Shown here one piece after another: positions 51,074 to 60,052 of a DNA stretch of 64,000 bases. Position numbers and translations under genes: made by a program. Under the pieces are notes generated by a model that was not told the DNA's origin, did no database searches, and was given only the letters and a program-made list of their open reading frames with translations. The DNA is taken from positions 310,001 to 374,000 of the forward strand of contig CBDHFT010000006.1 in the NCBI GenBank assembly GCA_965262775.1, read 5' to 3'. The first letter of the stretch is position 1, and the number at the start of each line of letters is the position of its first letter. The DNA comes from JASGCL01 sp965262775. Its GTDB lineage: Bacteria; Pseudomonadota; Alphaproteobacteria; JASGCL01.

Positions 51074-51148
51074 GCGGATGTAGCTCAGCGGTAGAGCGCC
51101 ACCTTGCCAAGGTGGATGCCGTGGGTTCGATCCCCATCATCCGCTCCA
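51074..51148 (+). tRNA. tRNA-Gly (anticodon GCC)
   Basis: Acceptor GCGGATG/CATCCGC, D-arm GCTCAGCGGTAGAGC, anticodon arm CCACC-TTGCCAA-GGTGG with anticodon GCC, T-arm with GGGTTCGATCCCC, discriminator T and an encoded CCA. It is divergent from tRNA-Thr. It reads GGC and GGU. Confidence 0.97.
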
Positions 51149-51292
51149 ATCTCTTTACCCTTGCGCTGTTATTTTTTATGGCTTGGTCCACTTGCAGGCT
51201 TGGTCTAATATCTGGCGTGCAGGGTAATGAGTATTATAAAAAAACTTGATTGTTATATTGTTTTATGGCAACAATTTTTGTGAAATAACATC

Positions 51293-52180
51293 ATGCCTAC
51301 AAATTCTATCCCCACCATGGCCAACCGCGATGGTTTCATTTGGCAAAATGGCAAAATGATTCCATGGCGCGATGCCGAAACCCATGTTTTGACCCACGGG
51401 CTTCATTATGCTTCGGTCGCTTTTGAGGGGGAGCGAGCCTACAACGGAAAAATATTTAAATTAAAAGAACATACCCAACGGTTGATAGATTCGGCCAAGA
51501 TATTGCGGATGGAGGTTCCCTTCACCCTTGATGAGTTGATGGCCGCCAGCAACGAAGTGGTGAAGGCAAACAACCTGCCCAATTGTTATTTGCGCCCCAT
51601 TGTTTTTCGCGGGCCCGAGGTTATGGGATTATTGCCCAGCGCCGCCGCCAGCCACGTGGCGATAGCCGCATGGGAATGGCCAAGTTATTTTGACATGGCA
51701 ACAAAAATGAAGGGCATAAAATTGCAGTGGGCCGAATGGCAACGCCCTGCCCCCAACACCGCCCCCGTTCACAGCAAATGTGCGGGGCTTTATATGATAT
51801 GCACCCTGGCGAAGATGAAGGCCGAGGAGGAAGGCTATAACGATGCGATGTTTAAAGATTACCGTGGCCTGGTAGCGGAGGCAACGGGGGCCAACGTGTT
51901 TTTTAAAATGAAGGACGGGAAAATACATACCCCCACGCCAGATTGCTTTTTAGACGGTATAACCAGGCGCGCCGTGATGGGTATTATCAAAACCATGGGT
52001 GTGGAAGTGGTGGAGCGCGCCATCAAACCCGAGGAATTGAGCGAGGCAACCGAATGTTTTTTAACGGGCACCGCCGCCGAGGTGACGCCCGTTAAATCGA
52101 TTGGCGATTATCAATTTACGCCAAGCGATTTTAGCCAAACCGTGGTCAAAAAATTTAACGACATGGTGGGCCAGGGTTAA
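51293..52180 (+). CDS. ilvE: Branched-chain amino acid aminotransferase
   Basis: PLP fold-type IV transaminase for leucine, isoleucine and valine, 295 residues. LTHGLHYASVAFEGERAYNG near residue 34, YLRPIVFRGPEVMG, the PLP-lysine region APVHSKCAGLYM, EATGANVFFKMKDG and FLTGTAAEVTPVKSIGDY match IlvE rather than D-amino acid transaminase. The start at 51293 is preceded by little SD; an ATG at residue 9 is an alternative. It stands alone after tRNA-Gly; a small TTAA-type hairpin with T residues (about 52196-52218) follows. Confidence 0.94.
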   Translation: MPTNSIPTMANRDGFIWQNGKMIPWRDAETHVLTHGLHYASVAFEGERAYNGKIFKLKEHTQRLIDSAKILRMEVPFTLDELMAASNEVVKANNLPNCYLRPIVFRGPEVMGLLPSAAASHVAIAAWEWPSYFDMATKMKGIKLQWAEWQRPAPNTAPVHSKCAGLYMICTLAKMKAEEEGYNDAMFKDYRGLVAEATGANVFFKMKDGKIHTPTPDCFLDGITRRAVMGIIKTMGVEVVERAIKPEELSEATECFLTGTAAEVTPVKSIGDYQFTPSDFSQTVVKKFNDMVGQG

Positions 52181-52382
52181 GTAGATAGGATTTTTTGCTT
52201 AAGGCTTTTTTTAAGGATTAGAAAAAATATTCTATTAGCATAGGGCTATTAATCTTATTTTATTCCTGATGGTTTTACAGAAATGGCTGTAGGCGATTTT
52301 GCAACTTTGTATAAATACTGCTAATATCAGAAAGATAAAAACTGGCGGGGGAAATATTAAATCAAGAATAAGAGAAGGCGAG

Positions 52383-52940
52383 ATGGCAGGTTGTATAATG
52401 GTTAAGAAAATTTTTTTATATGTGGCGTTAGGATTAATGATAGGCTTTGCCCAACCCGCTGATGCTGGCGATGAAGTTGCTGGCAGTCAATATTTCAGCT
52501 GGAATGGCGGGGTTAAAAGCAAACCAGTCAAGAACGACCTGCCCAAAATGGTATCGTTGCGGTGGGGCGAAACCAATATAAGAAAAGGCCCAGGCAAAGA
52601 ATTCCCCGTGGCCTTTACCCTGCATGCCAAGGGCATACCATTAAAATTGACAAGGCGTCATGGCGATTGGCGCGAAATAATCGACTGGCAAGGCAGCAAG
52701 GGTTGGGTGATGCGCGATTCATTGAGCGAGCAACAAGCCATGATAGTCAGCGTGGATGAAACCGACATGCTTAGCAAGCCAGCACCATCCAGCACCAACA
52801 CAGGAAGGCTGGTTGCCAAGTTAAAAAAGGGTGTGACCGCAAGGATTATAAAATGTGAAGGCCAGTGGTGCGAGGTTGAAACTTTTATCGGCAGTCATCA
52901 GGGTTGGGTAAGAAAATTGGATACCAAATTCAATTTTTAA
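52383..52940 (+). CDS. Exported protein with two bacterial SH3 domains
   Basis: A periplasmic protein of about 185 residues. I placed the start at the ATG at 52383 (MAGCIMVKKIFLYVALGL), which follows GAGAAGG; MVKK at 52398 is an alternative, and a frame open from 52299 gives an unlikely hydrophilic leader. After a signal peptide ending PADA-G come two SH3-like repeats: MVSLRWGETNIRKGPGKEFP with HGDWREIIDWQGSKGWV, and a second ending CEGQWCEVETFIGSHQGWV. This matches the alphaproteobacterial COG3807 family, probably binding cell wall. Two conserved cysteines (IIKCEGQWCEV) may form a disulfide. It stands alone in its strand. Confidence 0.85.
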   Translation: MAGCIMVKKIFLYVALGLMIGFAQPADAGDEVAGSQYFSWNGGVKSKPVKNDLPKMVSLRWGETNIRKGPGKEFPVAFTLHAKGIPLKLTRRHGDWREIIDWQGSKGWVMRDSLSEQQAMIVSVDETDMLSKPAPSSTNTGRLVAKLKKGVTARIIKCEGQWCEVETFIGSHQGWVRKLDTKFNF

Positions 52941-53000
52941 CCTAAGTTGGTTTGTAAAATAAAAAAATATTTCAGCCTGGTGGCGGTTATACTACTGCCC

Positions 53001-53453
53001 TCAAATAAATTGATGCAACAAAGGAATAATGGGCTTATCAGCAGGCAGGAGCATATCGAGCTTCGCAATGTCGGGCAGGGGTAACCATTTTACCTCGGCC
53101 ACCGATTCTTGTTTTGGGGTTATCATGCCGCGCCATTGCCGCAATATAAACACGGGCATCAGCAAATGAAAATCGGGATAATCGTGGCTGGCAAATGCCG
53201 CGGCGGCCAGGCAGGATAGATTGGTGTCGATGGATAATTCCTCCTTCAATTCGCGGATGAGGCACATCTCGGGGGTCTCATTTTTTTCAACTTTTCCGCC
53301 AGGGAATTCCCAATAACCAGCAAAAGATTTTGTTGCGGGGCGTTTTTGTATCAACACCCGACCGTCGGGGTCAACCAAAACCCCCGCCACCACCAATTGC
53401 AATGGTTTTGGTTTGTTTTTAACGGGTGCGGCGGAAGTATCAAGGCAAGACAT
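53001..53453 (-). CDS. mutT: MutT/Nudix 8-oxo-dGTP diphosphatase
   Basis: Removes oxidised dGTP from the nucleotide pool. The Nudix box is GGKVEKNETPEMCLIREL followed by KEELSI, with the conserved Gly, Glu and REL-EE residues. The 150-residue length and the N-terminal QLVVAGVLVDPDGRVLIQKR fit MutT. It lies 27 bp after argJ, in the conserved alphaproteobacterial PPIase-argJ-mutT order. Confidence 0.93.
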   Translation of the reverse strand: MSCLDTSAAPVKNKPKPLQLVVAGVLVDPDGRVLIQKRPATKSFAGYWEFPGGKVEKNETPEMCLIRELKEELSIDTNLSCLAAAAFASHDYPDFHLLMPVFILRQWRGMITPKQESVAEVKWLPLPDIAKLDMLLPADKPIIPLLHQFI

Positions 53454-53480
53454 AAGGATAAGAAGCGGTAAGCAAAAAAT

Positions 53481-54695
53481 TTAGGAGCGATAGTCGGCAT
53501 TAATATCGATATAGCCATGGGTTAAATCGCAAGTGAAGACCCGCGCCGCGGCCTTGCCATCATTCATCACCACTTTAATATTGATGTCGCGGGTTTTTAA
53601 ATATTGCGACACCGCGGCTTCGTCATAATTTTTAACCGCGGCGCCATGGCTGGCCACCAAATAATCGCCAAAATAAATTTCAAATTTGTTGGGGTTGAGA
53701 GCAACCCCTGCCTTACCAATGGCCATGACAACGCGCCCCCAATTGGCGTCGGCCCCCGCTACCGCGGTTTTTACCAACGGCGAATTGGCAATGCTGAAGG
53801 CAATTTGCTTGGCGGCCTTGGCGGTTTTGCTTTTGCAAACCTCAACCGTGATTAATTTTTCCGCCCCCTCGCCATCGCGAACAATTTGCAAAGCCAGGTC
53901 ATGGCATAGGCTGGTCAGGGCAGCGGTTATTGTTTTTGCCTGCGCTGGGGTCAATGTTTTTTTAGCCTCGGGCGCAAATATTAATAAAGTGTCGGATGTC
54001 GATGTGTCGCTGTCGACCGTGATAGCGTTGAAGGTTTGGTCAACGATAATCCGCAAGGTGCTTTGCAACCATTTTTTGGGTAAGGGGTAATCGGTTGCCA
54101 TAAAACACAACATGGTTGCCATGTTGGGGGCTATCATGCCGCTGCCCTTTGCCATACCATTCAGGTGATATTTTTTACCATCCAGCATGATTTCGCGCGT
54201 TGCCATTTTGGGGAAAGTATCGGTGGTGCATATGGCGCGTGCCCCCGCCAACCAATCGCTGGGGCGCAATTTTGGCAATTGTTCGGACACCGCGTTTTCT
54301 GGCAATATAGTGCCGATGATACCGGTCGAGGCAACAAAAATTTCTTTGCTGGTCGCCGTTATTTTTTTTGCCACGGCTTTGGCGGTTGTTTCCACCAACG
54401 CCGTGCCTGCTTTACCCGTGAAGGCATTGGCATGGCCAGCATTGCATATCACGCCGCGCGCATGACGATCTTGAAGGTTTTTTTGACACCATATAACGGG
54501 GGGTGCCTTCGTGGTTGATTGGGTAAAAACCCCCGCGGCAATAAATTTTTTTTCCGCGGATAACTTCATCAACATCACATCGTCGCGTTCTTTGTAACGC
54601 AGTCCGCTATGGCAAGTGAATATCTCCACGCCATCGATGCTGGGCATGGTGGGTAAGGCTTGCGGGGCGAGGGGTGATATTTTATTGCTCATCAT
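53481..54695 (-). CDS. argJ: Bifunctional glutamate N-acetyltransferase/amino-acid acetyltransferase
   Basis: ArgJ transfers acetyl groups from N-acetylornithine to glutamate in the cyclic arginine pathway. It self-cleaves before the Thr in KGSGMIAPNMATMLCFMATD, giving alpha and beta chains. GHANAFTGKAGTALVETTAK, VASTGIIG and NDGKAAARVFTCDLTHGYID are typical. I placed the start at MMSNKISPLAPQ (54695); a frame open from 54818 would overlap most of the end of the upstream gene and adds a basic leader. From this start it overlaps the PPIase stop by 14 bp, so translation is probably coupled. The product is about 404 residues. Confidence 0.95.
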   Translation of the reverse strand: MMSNKISPLAPQALPTMPSIDGVEIFTCHSGLRYKERDDVMLMKLSAEKKFIAAGVFTQSTTKAPPVIWCQKNLQDRHARGVICNAGHANAFTGKAGTALVETTAKAVAKKITATSKEIFVASTGIIGTILPENAVSEQLPKLRPSDWLAGARAICTTDTFPKMATREIMLDGKKYHLNGMAKGSGMIAPNMATMLCFMATDYPLPKKWLQSTLRIIVDQTFNAITVDSDTSTSDTLLIFAPEAKKTLTPAQAKTITAALTSLCHDLALQIVRDGEGAEKLITVEVCKSKTAKAAKQIAFSIANSPLVKTAVAGADANWGRVVMAIGKAGVALNPNKFEIYFGDYLVASHGAAVKNYDEAAVSQYLKTRDINIKVVMNDGKAAARVFTCDLTHGYIDINADYRS

Positions 54696-55599
54696 TTTTT
54701 TCTGGTTCATTTTGGGGGCGTTGAAAGGTAACGGGCGTTTCTTTGTTGTTTTTATCAATAAGCACGATATTGGATTGATTGGCGCGTTGTAATATTTTTT
54801 CGCGCGCAATTTTTTCACGCTCCAGCAATATCAAACCCTCTTTGCTTTTATCAAAACTGGGGGCATTGCCTGTTTTTTTATCCAACAATTTTATAACATG
54901 CACCAAGCCTTGGCTTTTAACGGGGGCATTGGTAAATTCATTTTTGTTCAACGATGCCACCACCAGGGCCAAGCTGGGTGGCAATTGTTCGGCACTAACA
55001 AAACCCATGTCGCCGCCTTGCGCCGATTTGTTAAGGCTATATTTTTTGGCAAGGCTGGCAAAGGACGCGCCCGATTTTAGCTGTTTGATGATATTCACCG
55101 CTTCGGCCTCGCTCGAAACCACAATGATTGCGGGGCGGTAAAGCACGGGTTGGGCGCGGGCATTAAGAAAGCTTTGATAGGTCGCCCGCCATTCCTTATC
55201 GCTTTTATTGGGAACGATTAATTGGCTACGCCACGCCGCTATCATCATTTCTTTTTTATAATTGGCCAGGTCAACCGCCGATTGTTTGGCCAGGTTATTT
55301 ATTTGCTGGTTAATATTTTCATCGCGGTCCAATTTTTTTTCAACAGCCCATTCAAAACTTAATTGTTGCGCAATGATGTCGTTGACGGCTTGGTTATATA
55401 ATTTTTCTTGATTTTTTTCGCCGTCGCGTGCGGCAAGAATTTTCATGGCCTGCACGATAGCCGATTGCCGAATTTCTTGTTGGTTGATTCTCAACACCAC
55501 GGGGTCGGCGGCATTATCACTGGCGCCGCTGGCCACGCCACCGCCCGCCGCCAGCCCAAGCAATAATATAAAGGCAAATATACAAAATTTTTTCTTCAT
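54682..55599 (-). CDS. Periplasmic parvulin-type peptidyl-prolyl isomerase
   Basis: A 305-residue exported protein: signal peptide MKKKFCIFAFILLLGLAAGG, a SurA-like helical N-domain (about 30-150), then a parvulin PpiC domain with EAVNIIKQLKSGASFASLAK and SAQGGDMGFVSAEQLPPSL. It catalyses prolyl isomerisation and chaperoning of outer-membrane proteins such as the porins at 9.5-12 kb. In alphaproteobacteria this gene normally lies between secA and argJ; argJ follows as expected, but an RluA-type gene is upstream, overlapping by 4 bp (ATGA). Confidence 0.88.
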   Translation of the reverse strand: MKKKFCIFAFILLLGLAAGGGVASGASDNAADPVVLRINQQEIRQSAIVQAMKILAARDGEKNQEKLYNQAVNDIIAQQLSFEWAVEKKLDRDENINQQINNLAKQSAVDLANYKKEMMIAAWRSQLIVPNKSDKEWRATYQSFLNARAQPVLYRPAIIVVSSEAEAVNIIKQLKSGASFASLAKKYSLNKSAQGGDMGFVSAEQLPPSLALVVASLNKNEFTNAPVKSQGLVHVIKLLDKKTGNAPSFDKSKEGLILLEREKIAREKILQRANQSNIVLIDKNNKETPVTFQRPQNEPEKNDEQ

Positions 55600-56666
55600 G
55601 CCCTGTTCATACCAATTTTTGTTGGCAACAATCTAGCAAAATCGCCAGGCAAATCGCCAGCGGAATCCTTGGTAAAATAAGACAAGGGGAAGTGGGCAGG
55701 CGGCGGCGCATGGTAGGTTTTGATGGTGGTTTTTTTGTCGCCCTGCCTGTCGTCTTGCTTTACAGCCAGTTCCAAATGTAATTCCAAAGCATGCAGCAGA
55801 AGATTATTGCCTACGATTTTGCCAAGCTCGGCGGGCAGGGGAGCCTTATCGCCATATTTCCTATCACCCACAATGGGAAACCCGACATGGGAAAGATGGG
55901 CGCGTAATTGATGTTTACGCCCGCTGAAAGGGTTGCATTGCAGCAGGTATATTTTCTTACCATCGGCATGTCTTTCGGCCAGGATTTTTACATGGGTTAC
56001 AGCCGACAAACCATCGGGGTCATCGATGGAGGTCGCCGTCATTTTTTCCATGTTTTTGTGGGTGTCTTGTTTAAGCGGCGCATCGATGATGTTTGGCAAT
56101 GTTGTTTCGGCGTTCGCCATGACAACCGCCAAATAAGTTTTTTTTATGTCATGGCCATGGAATTGCGCGGTTAGGATTTGCGCCATCTCTCGCCCGCGCG
56201 CTAATATCATAACGCCCGATGTATCCTTATCAAGGCGGTGCACCAATTTGTATGTTTGGTTGGCTTGGCCGCGCAATATATCGCGATTAATCGCCATAAG
56301 CCAATCATCAAGCGAGGTGCGAATCCCGCTGCCCCCCTGCACGGCGAGGCCAGCAGGCTTATTAATAATTTGATAATCGCGCCGCTCAGCAATGGTAATA
56401 CGCTGCAATTTTTTTAATGCTTCTTCGCCATTCATGGTTGTGGCGGTGGGTGGTGGAGCATCCATAAAATGCGGCGGGGGCAATTTTAATTTGTCATCAA
56501 TTTGTAATATGTCGGTTGGCAAGATTTTTTTGCCGTTCAATTTTACCTCCCCCTTGCGCAGCCAGGTTTGCACCAGTGGGTAGGGCAGGTGAGGGTAATG
56601 GTTTTTAAAAAACTGCTTGATGTTCAAGCCCGCCAATTTTTTATCAACCTGAATAATATGCGCCAT
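55596..56666 (-). CDS. RluA-family rRNA pseudouridine synthase
   Basis: A 356-residue enzyme. An N-terminal S4 RNA-binding domain (about 1-75, YPLVQTWLRKGEVKLNGKKI) is followed by the catalytic block YKLVHRLDKDTSGVMILARG with the essential Asp, NPFSGRKHQLRAHLSHVGFP and IVGDRKYGD. It resembles RluC (23S rRNA) more than RluD, but I keep the symbol open. It lies 5 bp downstream of miaA and overlaps the PPIase start by 4 bp, so the set appears translationally coupled. Confidence 0.9.
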   Translation of the reverse strand: MAHIIQVDKKLAGLNIKQFFKNHYPHLPYPLVQTWLRKGEVKLNGKKILPTDILQIDDKLKLPPPHFMDAPPPTATTMNGEEALKKLQRITIAERRDYQIINKPAGLAVQGGSGIRTSLDDWLMAINRDILRGQANQTYKLVHRLDKDTSGVMILARGREMAQILTAQFHGHDIKKTYLAVVMANAETTLPNIIDAPLKQDTHKNMEKMTATSIDDPDGLSAVTHVKILAERHADGKKIYLLQCNPFSGRKHQLRAHLSHVGFPIVGDRKYGDKAPLPAELGKIVGNNLLLHALELHLELAVKQDDRQGDKKTTIKTYHAPPPAHFPLSYFTKDSAGDLPGDFARLLPTKIGMNRA

Positions 56667-56671
56667 GATAT

Positions 56672-57649
56672 TTATATTGCTTGGAAAGATGATTGCGATG
56701 GGGTTTGTTTTTCAAACAATGGCTGCAGTTGCCCACGATACCATGTTGCCTGCCGCTTGGCATATTGACGGGTTTCGATAATAATATGGTCTTGTAATTT
56801 TTCCATGGTAATATTACCTGCAAGGTAATTTTCGATGGCGTGGGCGCCGATGGTTTTTTTGATGGGTAAATCTTGATGGTTGGCTGGGGATTGGTTTAAA
56901 AAATCTTGATATTCTGCAATGGCACCCCGCGCCAATATTTGCATGGTGCGTTGCGCGATGTTGTTTAATAACTGTTCGCGTGGCGGCGCAAGATAATAAT
57001 AATCTATCTTAGCATGGGGGAAGGAATCCAAAAAACCGCCGCGTGGTTTAACCGCTTGCCAGGCCGACAATGGCTGCCCCGTCGCCATCAATATCGACAG
57101 GGCGCGGATAATTCTTGTCTTATCATTCTTTGCCAATTTTTGCGCGGTTGCGGGGTCGTGGGCAAGCAATTGTTGATAATAGTCTTGTAATTTTTCTGGG
57201 TTGGTTGCCAAGGCTTCCATCAAATTATTTTTTATTTCTGGGGGCACATGGGGCATGGGGCTTAGGCCCGTAAGAAAAGTTTTTATATAAAGGCCACTGC
57301 CCCCCACCAGGATAGGCAAGTGGTTTTGCGTAAAACAATTTTGCACCTCGGCCAGGGCAAGGGTTAGCCAATTGACGACATTGCTTTCTTCCTGTGCCGA
57401 TAAAAAACCATAGAGCCTATGGGGGCAAATTTTTTTATCATCGGCATTGGGTTGCGCCGATAGCAGCGGCAGGTCATGATACTGCTGCAACGCGTCGGCA
57501 TTGATAATAACGGGCAGGGTTGCGGCACTATTTTTTTTATCATTTTTTTGCGACAATATTTTTTTCGCCATGTCTATCGCAAATTGCGTTTTGCCCGACG
57601 CCGTGGGGCCATAGATAACGACAATGTTATGGGTATGGGCGTGCTTCAT
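56672..57649 (-). CDS. miaA: tRNA dimethylallyltransferase
   Basis: MiaA prenylates A37 of tRNAs reading U-starting codons, giving i6A for MiaB. P-loop GPTASGKTQFAIDMAKK (14-30), INADALQQYHDLPLLSAQPN, LVGGSGLYIKTFLTGLSPMP and KTIGAHAIENYLAGNITMEK match the family. The 325-residue length is normal. It is followed 5 bp later by the RluA-type gene and is 38 bp after ftsY. hfq, a frequent partner of miaA, is not adjacent. Confidence 0.95.
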   Translation of the reverse strand: MKHAHTHNIVVIYGPTASGKTQFAIDMAKKILSQKNDKKNSAATLPVIINADALQQYHDLPLLSAQPNADDKKICPHRLYGFLSAQEESNVVNWLTLALAEVQNCFTQNHLPILVGGSGLYIKTFLTGLSPMPHVPPEIKNNLMEALATNPEKLQDYYQQLLAHDPATAQKLAKNDKTRIIRALSILMATGQPLSAWQAVKPRGGFLDSFPHAKIDYYYLAPPREQLLNNIAQRTMQILARGAIAEYQDFLNQSPANHQDLPIKKTIGAHAIENYLAGNITMEKLQDHIIIETRQYAKRQATWYRGQLQPLFEKQTPSQSSFQAI

Positions 57650-57687
57650 TTTTTTGTAATTTTATCCGCCATTTTTTTGCGATGATA

Positions 57688-58608
57688 TTATTGCGCAAAC
57701 AGGCTTTTTGCAAATTGCGCGGCATCGAATTGATCAATGTCCTCGGGGCATTCCCCCACCCCCAGGGCATAAAGTGGCAAGCCATGTTTTTGCAGGATGG
57801 ATAGCACCATCCCGCCCTTCGCCAATCCATCCATTTTGGTTATCACCATACCCGTCAGGGGGGCGACCTTCTGAAACATTTCAACCTGGGTGCTGGCATT
57901 TTGCCCCGTGGTAGCATCCAGCGTGATAAGGCAGGCATGGGGCAGGTTGGGGTCAATTTTTTTTAATACCCTGACTATTTTTTCTAACTCCGCCATCAAA
58001 TTGCTGTTGGTATGCAACCGCCCCGCGGTGTCAATCAAAACAACTTCATGCCCCTGCGCCAGGGCATGGTTGTAACCGCCGTGGGCAATGGCGGCGGGGT
58101 CGGTGCTGTTTTGTTTTTCACCATCCCAATAATCGACTTGTAATTTTTTGGCCCAGGATATTAATTGGCTGCTGCCCGCGGCGCGAAAACTATCGCCCGC
58201 CACCAACAATGTTTTTAAACCCGCGACTTGGGCAAGGGCGGTTAATTTAGCCAGGGTGGTGGTCTTCCCCGTGCCATTGACCCCCACCATCAACAAGACC
58301 GTGGGCTTGGCGTCCGACTCCAGAGAAAACAGGTCGTCAATTTTTTTTTCAAACGGCGATATCATGGCGGTGATGATGTTGATAATTTTTGCGGTGGCAT
58401 CCTCGCTCGATTCAATATTGCTGGGCAATTTATCAACAATGGTTTGCGCCAATTTTGGCGGAATATCAGCCATGATTAAGGCATCGACCAAATGGCGGGC
58501 GATATCTTGCCAATTTTTATTTCCTTTTTTGAATCCTGCCTTCAGGGCGGATGCCAATTGGTTGCCGCTGGGTTGCAGTGCCTGTTGTAATTTTTTTAAA
58601 AAACTCAT
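57688..58608 (-). CDS. ftsY: Signal recognition particle receptor FtsY
   Basis: Docks SRP-ribosome complexes at the membrane. The N domain (about 1-95) is followed by the G domain: GVNGTGKTTTLAKLTALAQ (109-127), LVAGDSFRAAGSSQL, VVLIDTAGRLHTNSNLMAEL, VITKMDGLAKGGMVLSIL and ALGVGECPEDIDQF. At 306 residues it lacks the acidic A domain, as in many alphaproteobacteria. It follows mtaB by 50 bp, a pairing conserved in the class. Confidence 0.97.
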   Translation of the reverse strand: MSFLKKLQQALQPSGNQLASALKAGFKKGNKNWQDIARHLVDALIMADIPPKLAQTIVDKLPSNIESSEDATAKIINIITAMISPFEKKIDDLFSLESDAKPTVLLMVGVNGTGKTTTLAKLTALAQVAGLKTLLVAGDSFRAAGSSQLISWAKKLQVDYWDGEKQNSTDPAAIAHGGYNHALAQGHEVVLIDTAGRLHTNSNLMAELEKIVRVLKKIDPNLPHACLITLDATTGQNASTQVEMFQKVAPLTGMVITKMDGLAKGGMVLSILQKHGLPLYALGVGECPEDIDQFDAAQFAKSLFAQ

Positions 58609-58658
58609 GGATTATTTTTTGCTGATGTTACATAATATCGGGTGATGCCTAAAACGAA

Positions 58659-60041
58659 TTATAACACGATGTTGGCCATCAAGCCATCTTGATTGACGCC
58701 GACAATTTTGACCGATAAAATTTGATTGGGTGAGAAGGGGGCAGAGAGATGGGGTGCAGAATCTTGAGAAAACCCATTTGCTTCATCAAGCGTCACGGTA
58801 ATAAAACCAAATTGTTCATTATGCCCCGCCAATTTATCGGGGGTCACGGTTTCAACCAGCAATTGCTGCCTGTTACCAACCTGGCTTTTTTGCCATTGCA
58901 ACAAATTGTTGGCGCAAACATGGCGCAATATTTGGGCGCGCTGTTTGCGGGTGGCAAGGCTAACCTTGTTTTTTATATTGGCGGCGGGGGTAAATGGCCG
59001 TTCGGAATAGGGAAAGACATGGCCAAAGACGATAGGAATTTTTTGGATAAGGTCCACCGTATCTTGGAACATCGCCTCGCTTTCGGTGGGGAAGCCAGCG
59101 ATGATGTCGGCGCCGAAAACTATCGCCCCATTGGCCGCCCGTAATTTATCAACCACGGTGATGATGTCTTGGCGCAGGTGGCGGCGTTTCATCCTTTTTA
59201 AAATCAGGTCGCTGCCCGATTGCAAAGACAAATGAATATGCGGTAATAAACGCGGCTCGCTGGCAAATAATTCTATCAATTCATCGTCAATCTCGGCGGG
59301 GTCAAGCGACGACAGGCGCAAGCGCGGCAGGTTGGGCAAGGCGTCCAACAAATGGCGGATGAGGTAGGATAATTTTTTTACGCTGGATGATTCTGAATTA
59401 TCCTCGCTACGCCAGCTGGCAATATCGACCCCCGTTAAAACAATTTCTTTGAAGCCATTAGCCAACATATTTTGCGCGCTGTGAATAACATGGTCGAGGC
59501 GATGCGAACGGCTGTTGCCGCGACCAAAGGGAATGACGCAGAAGGTGCAACGGTGATTGCAACCATTTTGGATTTCTAAAAAACCCCGACTATGGTGGGT
59601 GTCATGCGACAAAAGGTGCGGCGAGAGTTCACGCAAAGTCATGATGTCGCCAACTTGCAATTTGTCATTCGATAAACGGTTGAGATTTTTCTTGGCTTGA
59701 ATTTTTTCGCCATTGCCCCACACGGCGGATACGCCCGTTATTTTTTCATAACTGGCACCGTCAATCTGCGCGGCGCAACCCGTAACAATAATTTTTTTGT
59801 CGGGGTGGGCTTTGTGTTTTTTGCGAATGGTTTGTTTCACTTGCCTTTCGGCTTCGGCGGTAACGGCGCAAGAATTGATAACAATAATATCTTTTTCGCC
59901 GCGCAATTCTTGGCGTAAGATTGCCGATTCGTGATGATTAAGGCGGCAACCGAACGATATAACCTCGGCTTCATGGCCTGCTTGGTTGCTTGGCGATTGG
60001 GGCAATTGGGGGATTTGCGGCGGAGATATTTTTTCTGTCAT
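58659..60041 (-). CDS. mtaB: tRNA t6A37 methylthiotransferase MtaB
   Basis: Converts t6A37 to ms2t6A37 in tRNAs reading ANN codons. The radical-SAM motif is CNHRCTFCVIPFGRGNSRSH; the N-terminal MTTase domain has ISFGCRLNHHESAIL, NSCAVTAEAERQVKQTIRK and VTGCAAQIDG; a C-terminal TRAM domain follows. The 460-residue length is normal. With MiaA and MiaB it gives this genome both methylthio-A37 routes. It follows tyrC by 11 bp. Confidence 0.95.
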   Translation of the reverse strand: MTEKISPPQIPQLPQSPSNQAGHEAEVISFGCRLNHHESAILRQELRGEKDIIVINSCAVTAEAERQVKQTIRKKHKAHPDKKIIVTGCAAQIDGASYEKITGVSAVWGNGEKIQAKKNLNRLSNDKLQVGDIMTLRELSPHLLSHDTHHSRGFLEIQNGCNHRCTFCVIPFGRGNSRSHRLDHVIHSAQNMLANGFKEIVLTGVDIASWRSEDNSESSSVKKLSYLIRHLLDALPNLPRLRLSSLDPAEIDDELIELFASEPRLLPHIHLSLQSGSDLILKRMKRRHLRQDIITVVDKLRAANGAIVFGADIIAGFPTESEAMFQDTVDLIQKIPIVFGHVFPYSERPFTPAANIKNKVSLATRKQRAQILRHVCANNLLQWQKSQVGNRQQLLVETVTPDKLAGHNEQFGFITVTLDEANGFSQDSAPHLSAPFSPNQILSVKIVGVNQDGLMANIVL

Positions 60042-60052
60042 GGCTTTGAATA

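Noticed and set aside
50887..51249. 120-residue plus-strand frame
   Set aside because: It runs through the whole tRNA-Gly gene.
54696..54818. Upstream start for argJ at 54818
   Set aside because: It would lie inside the PPIase gene and adds 41 basic residues not seen in ArgJ.
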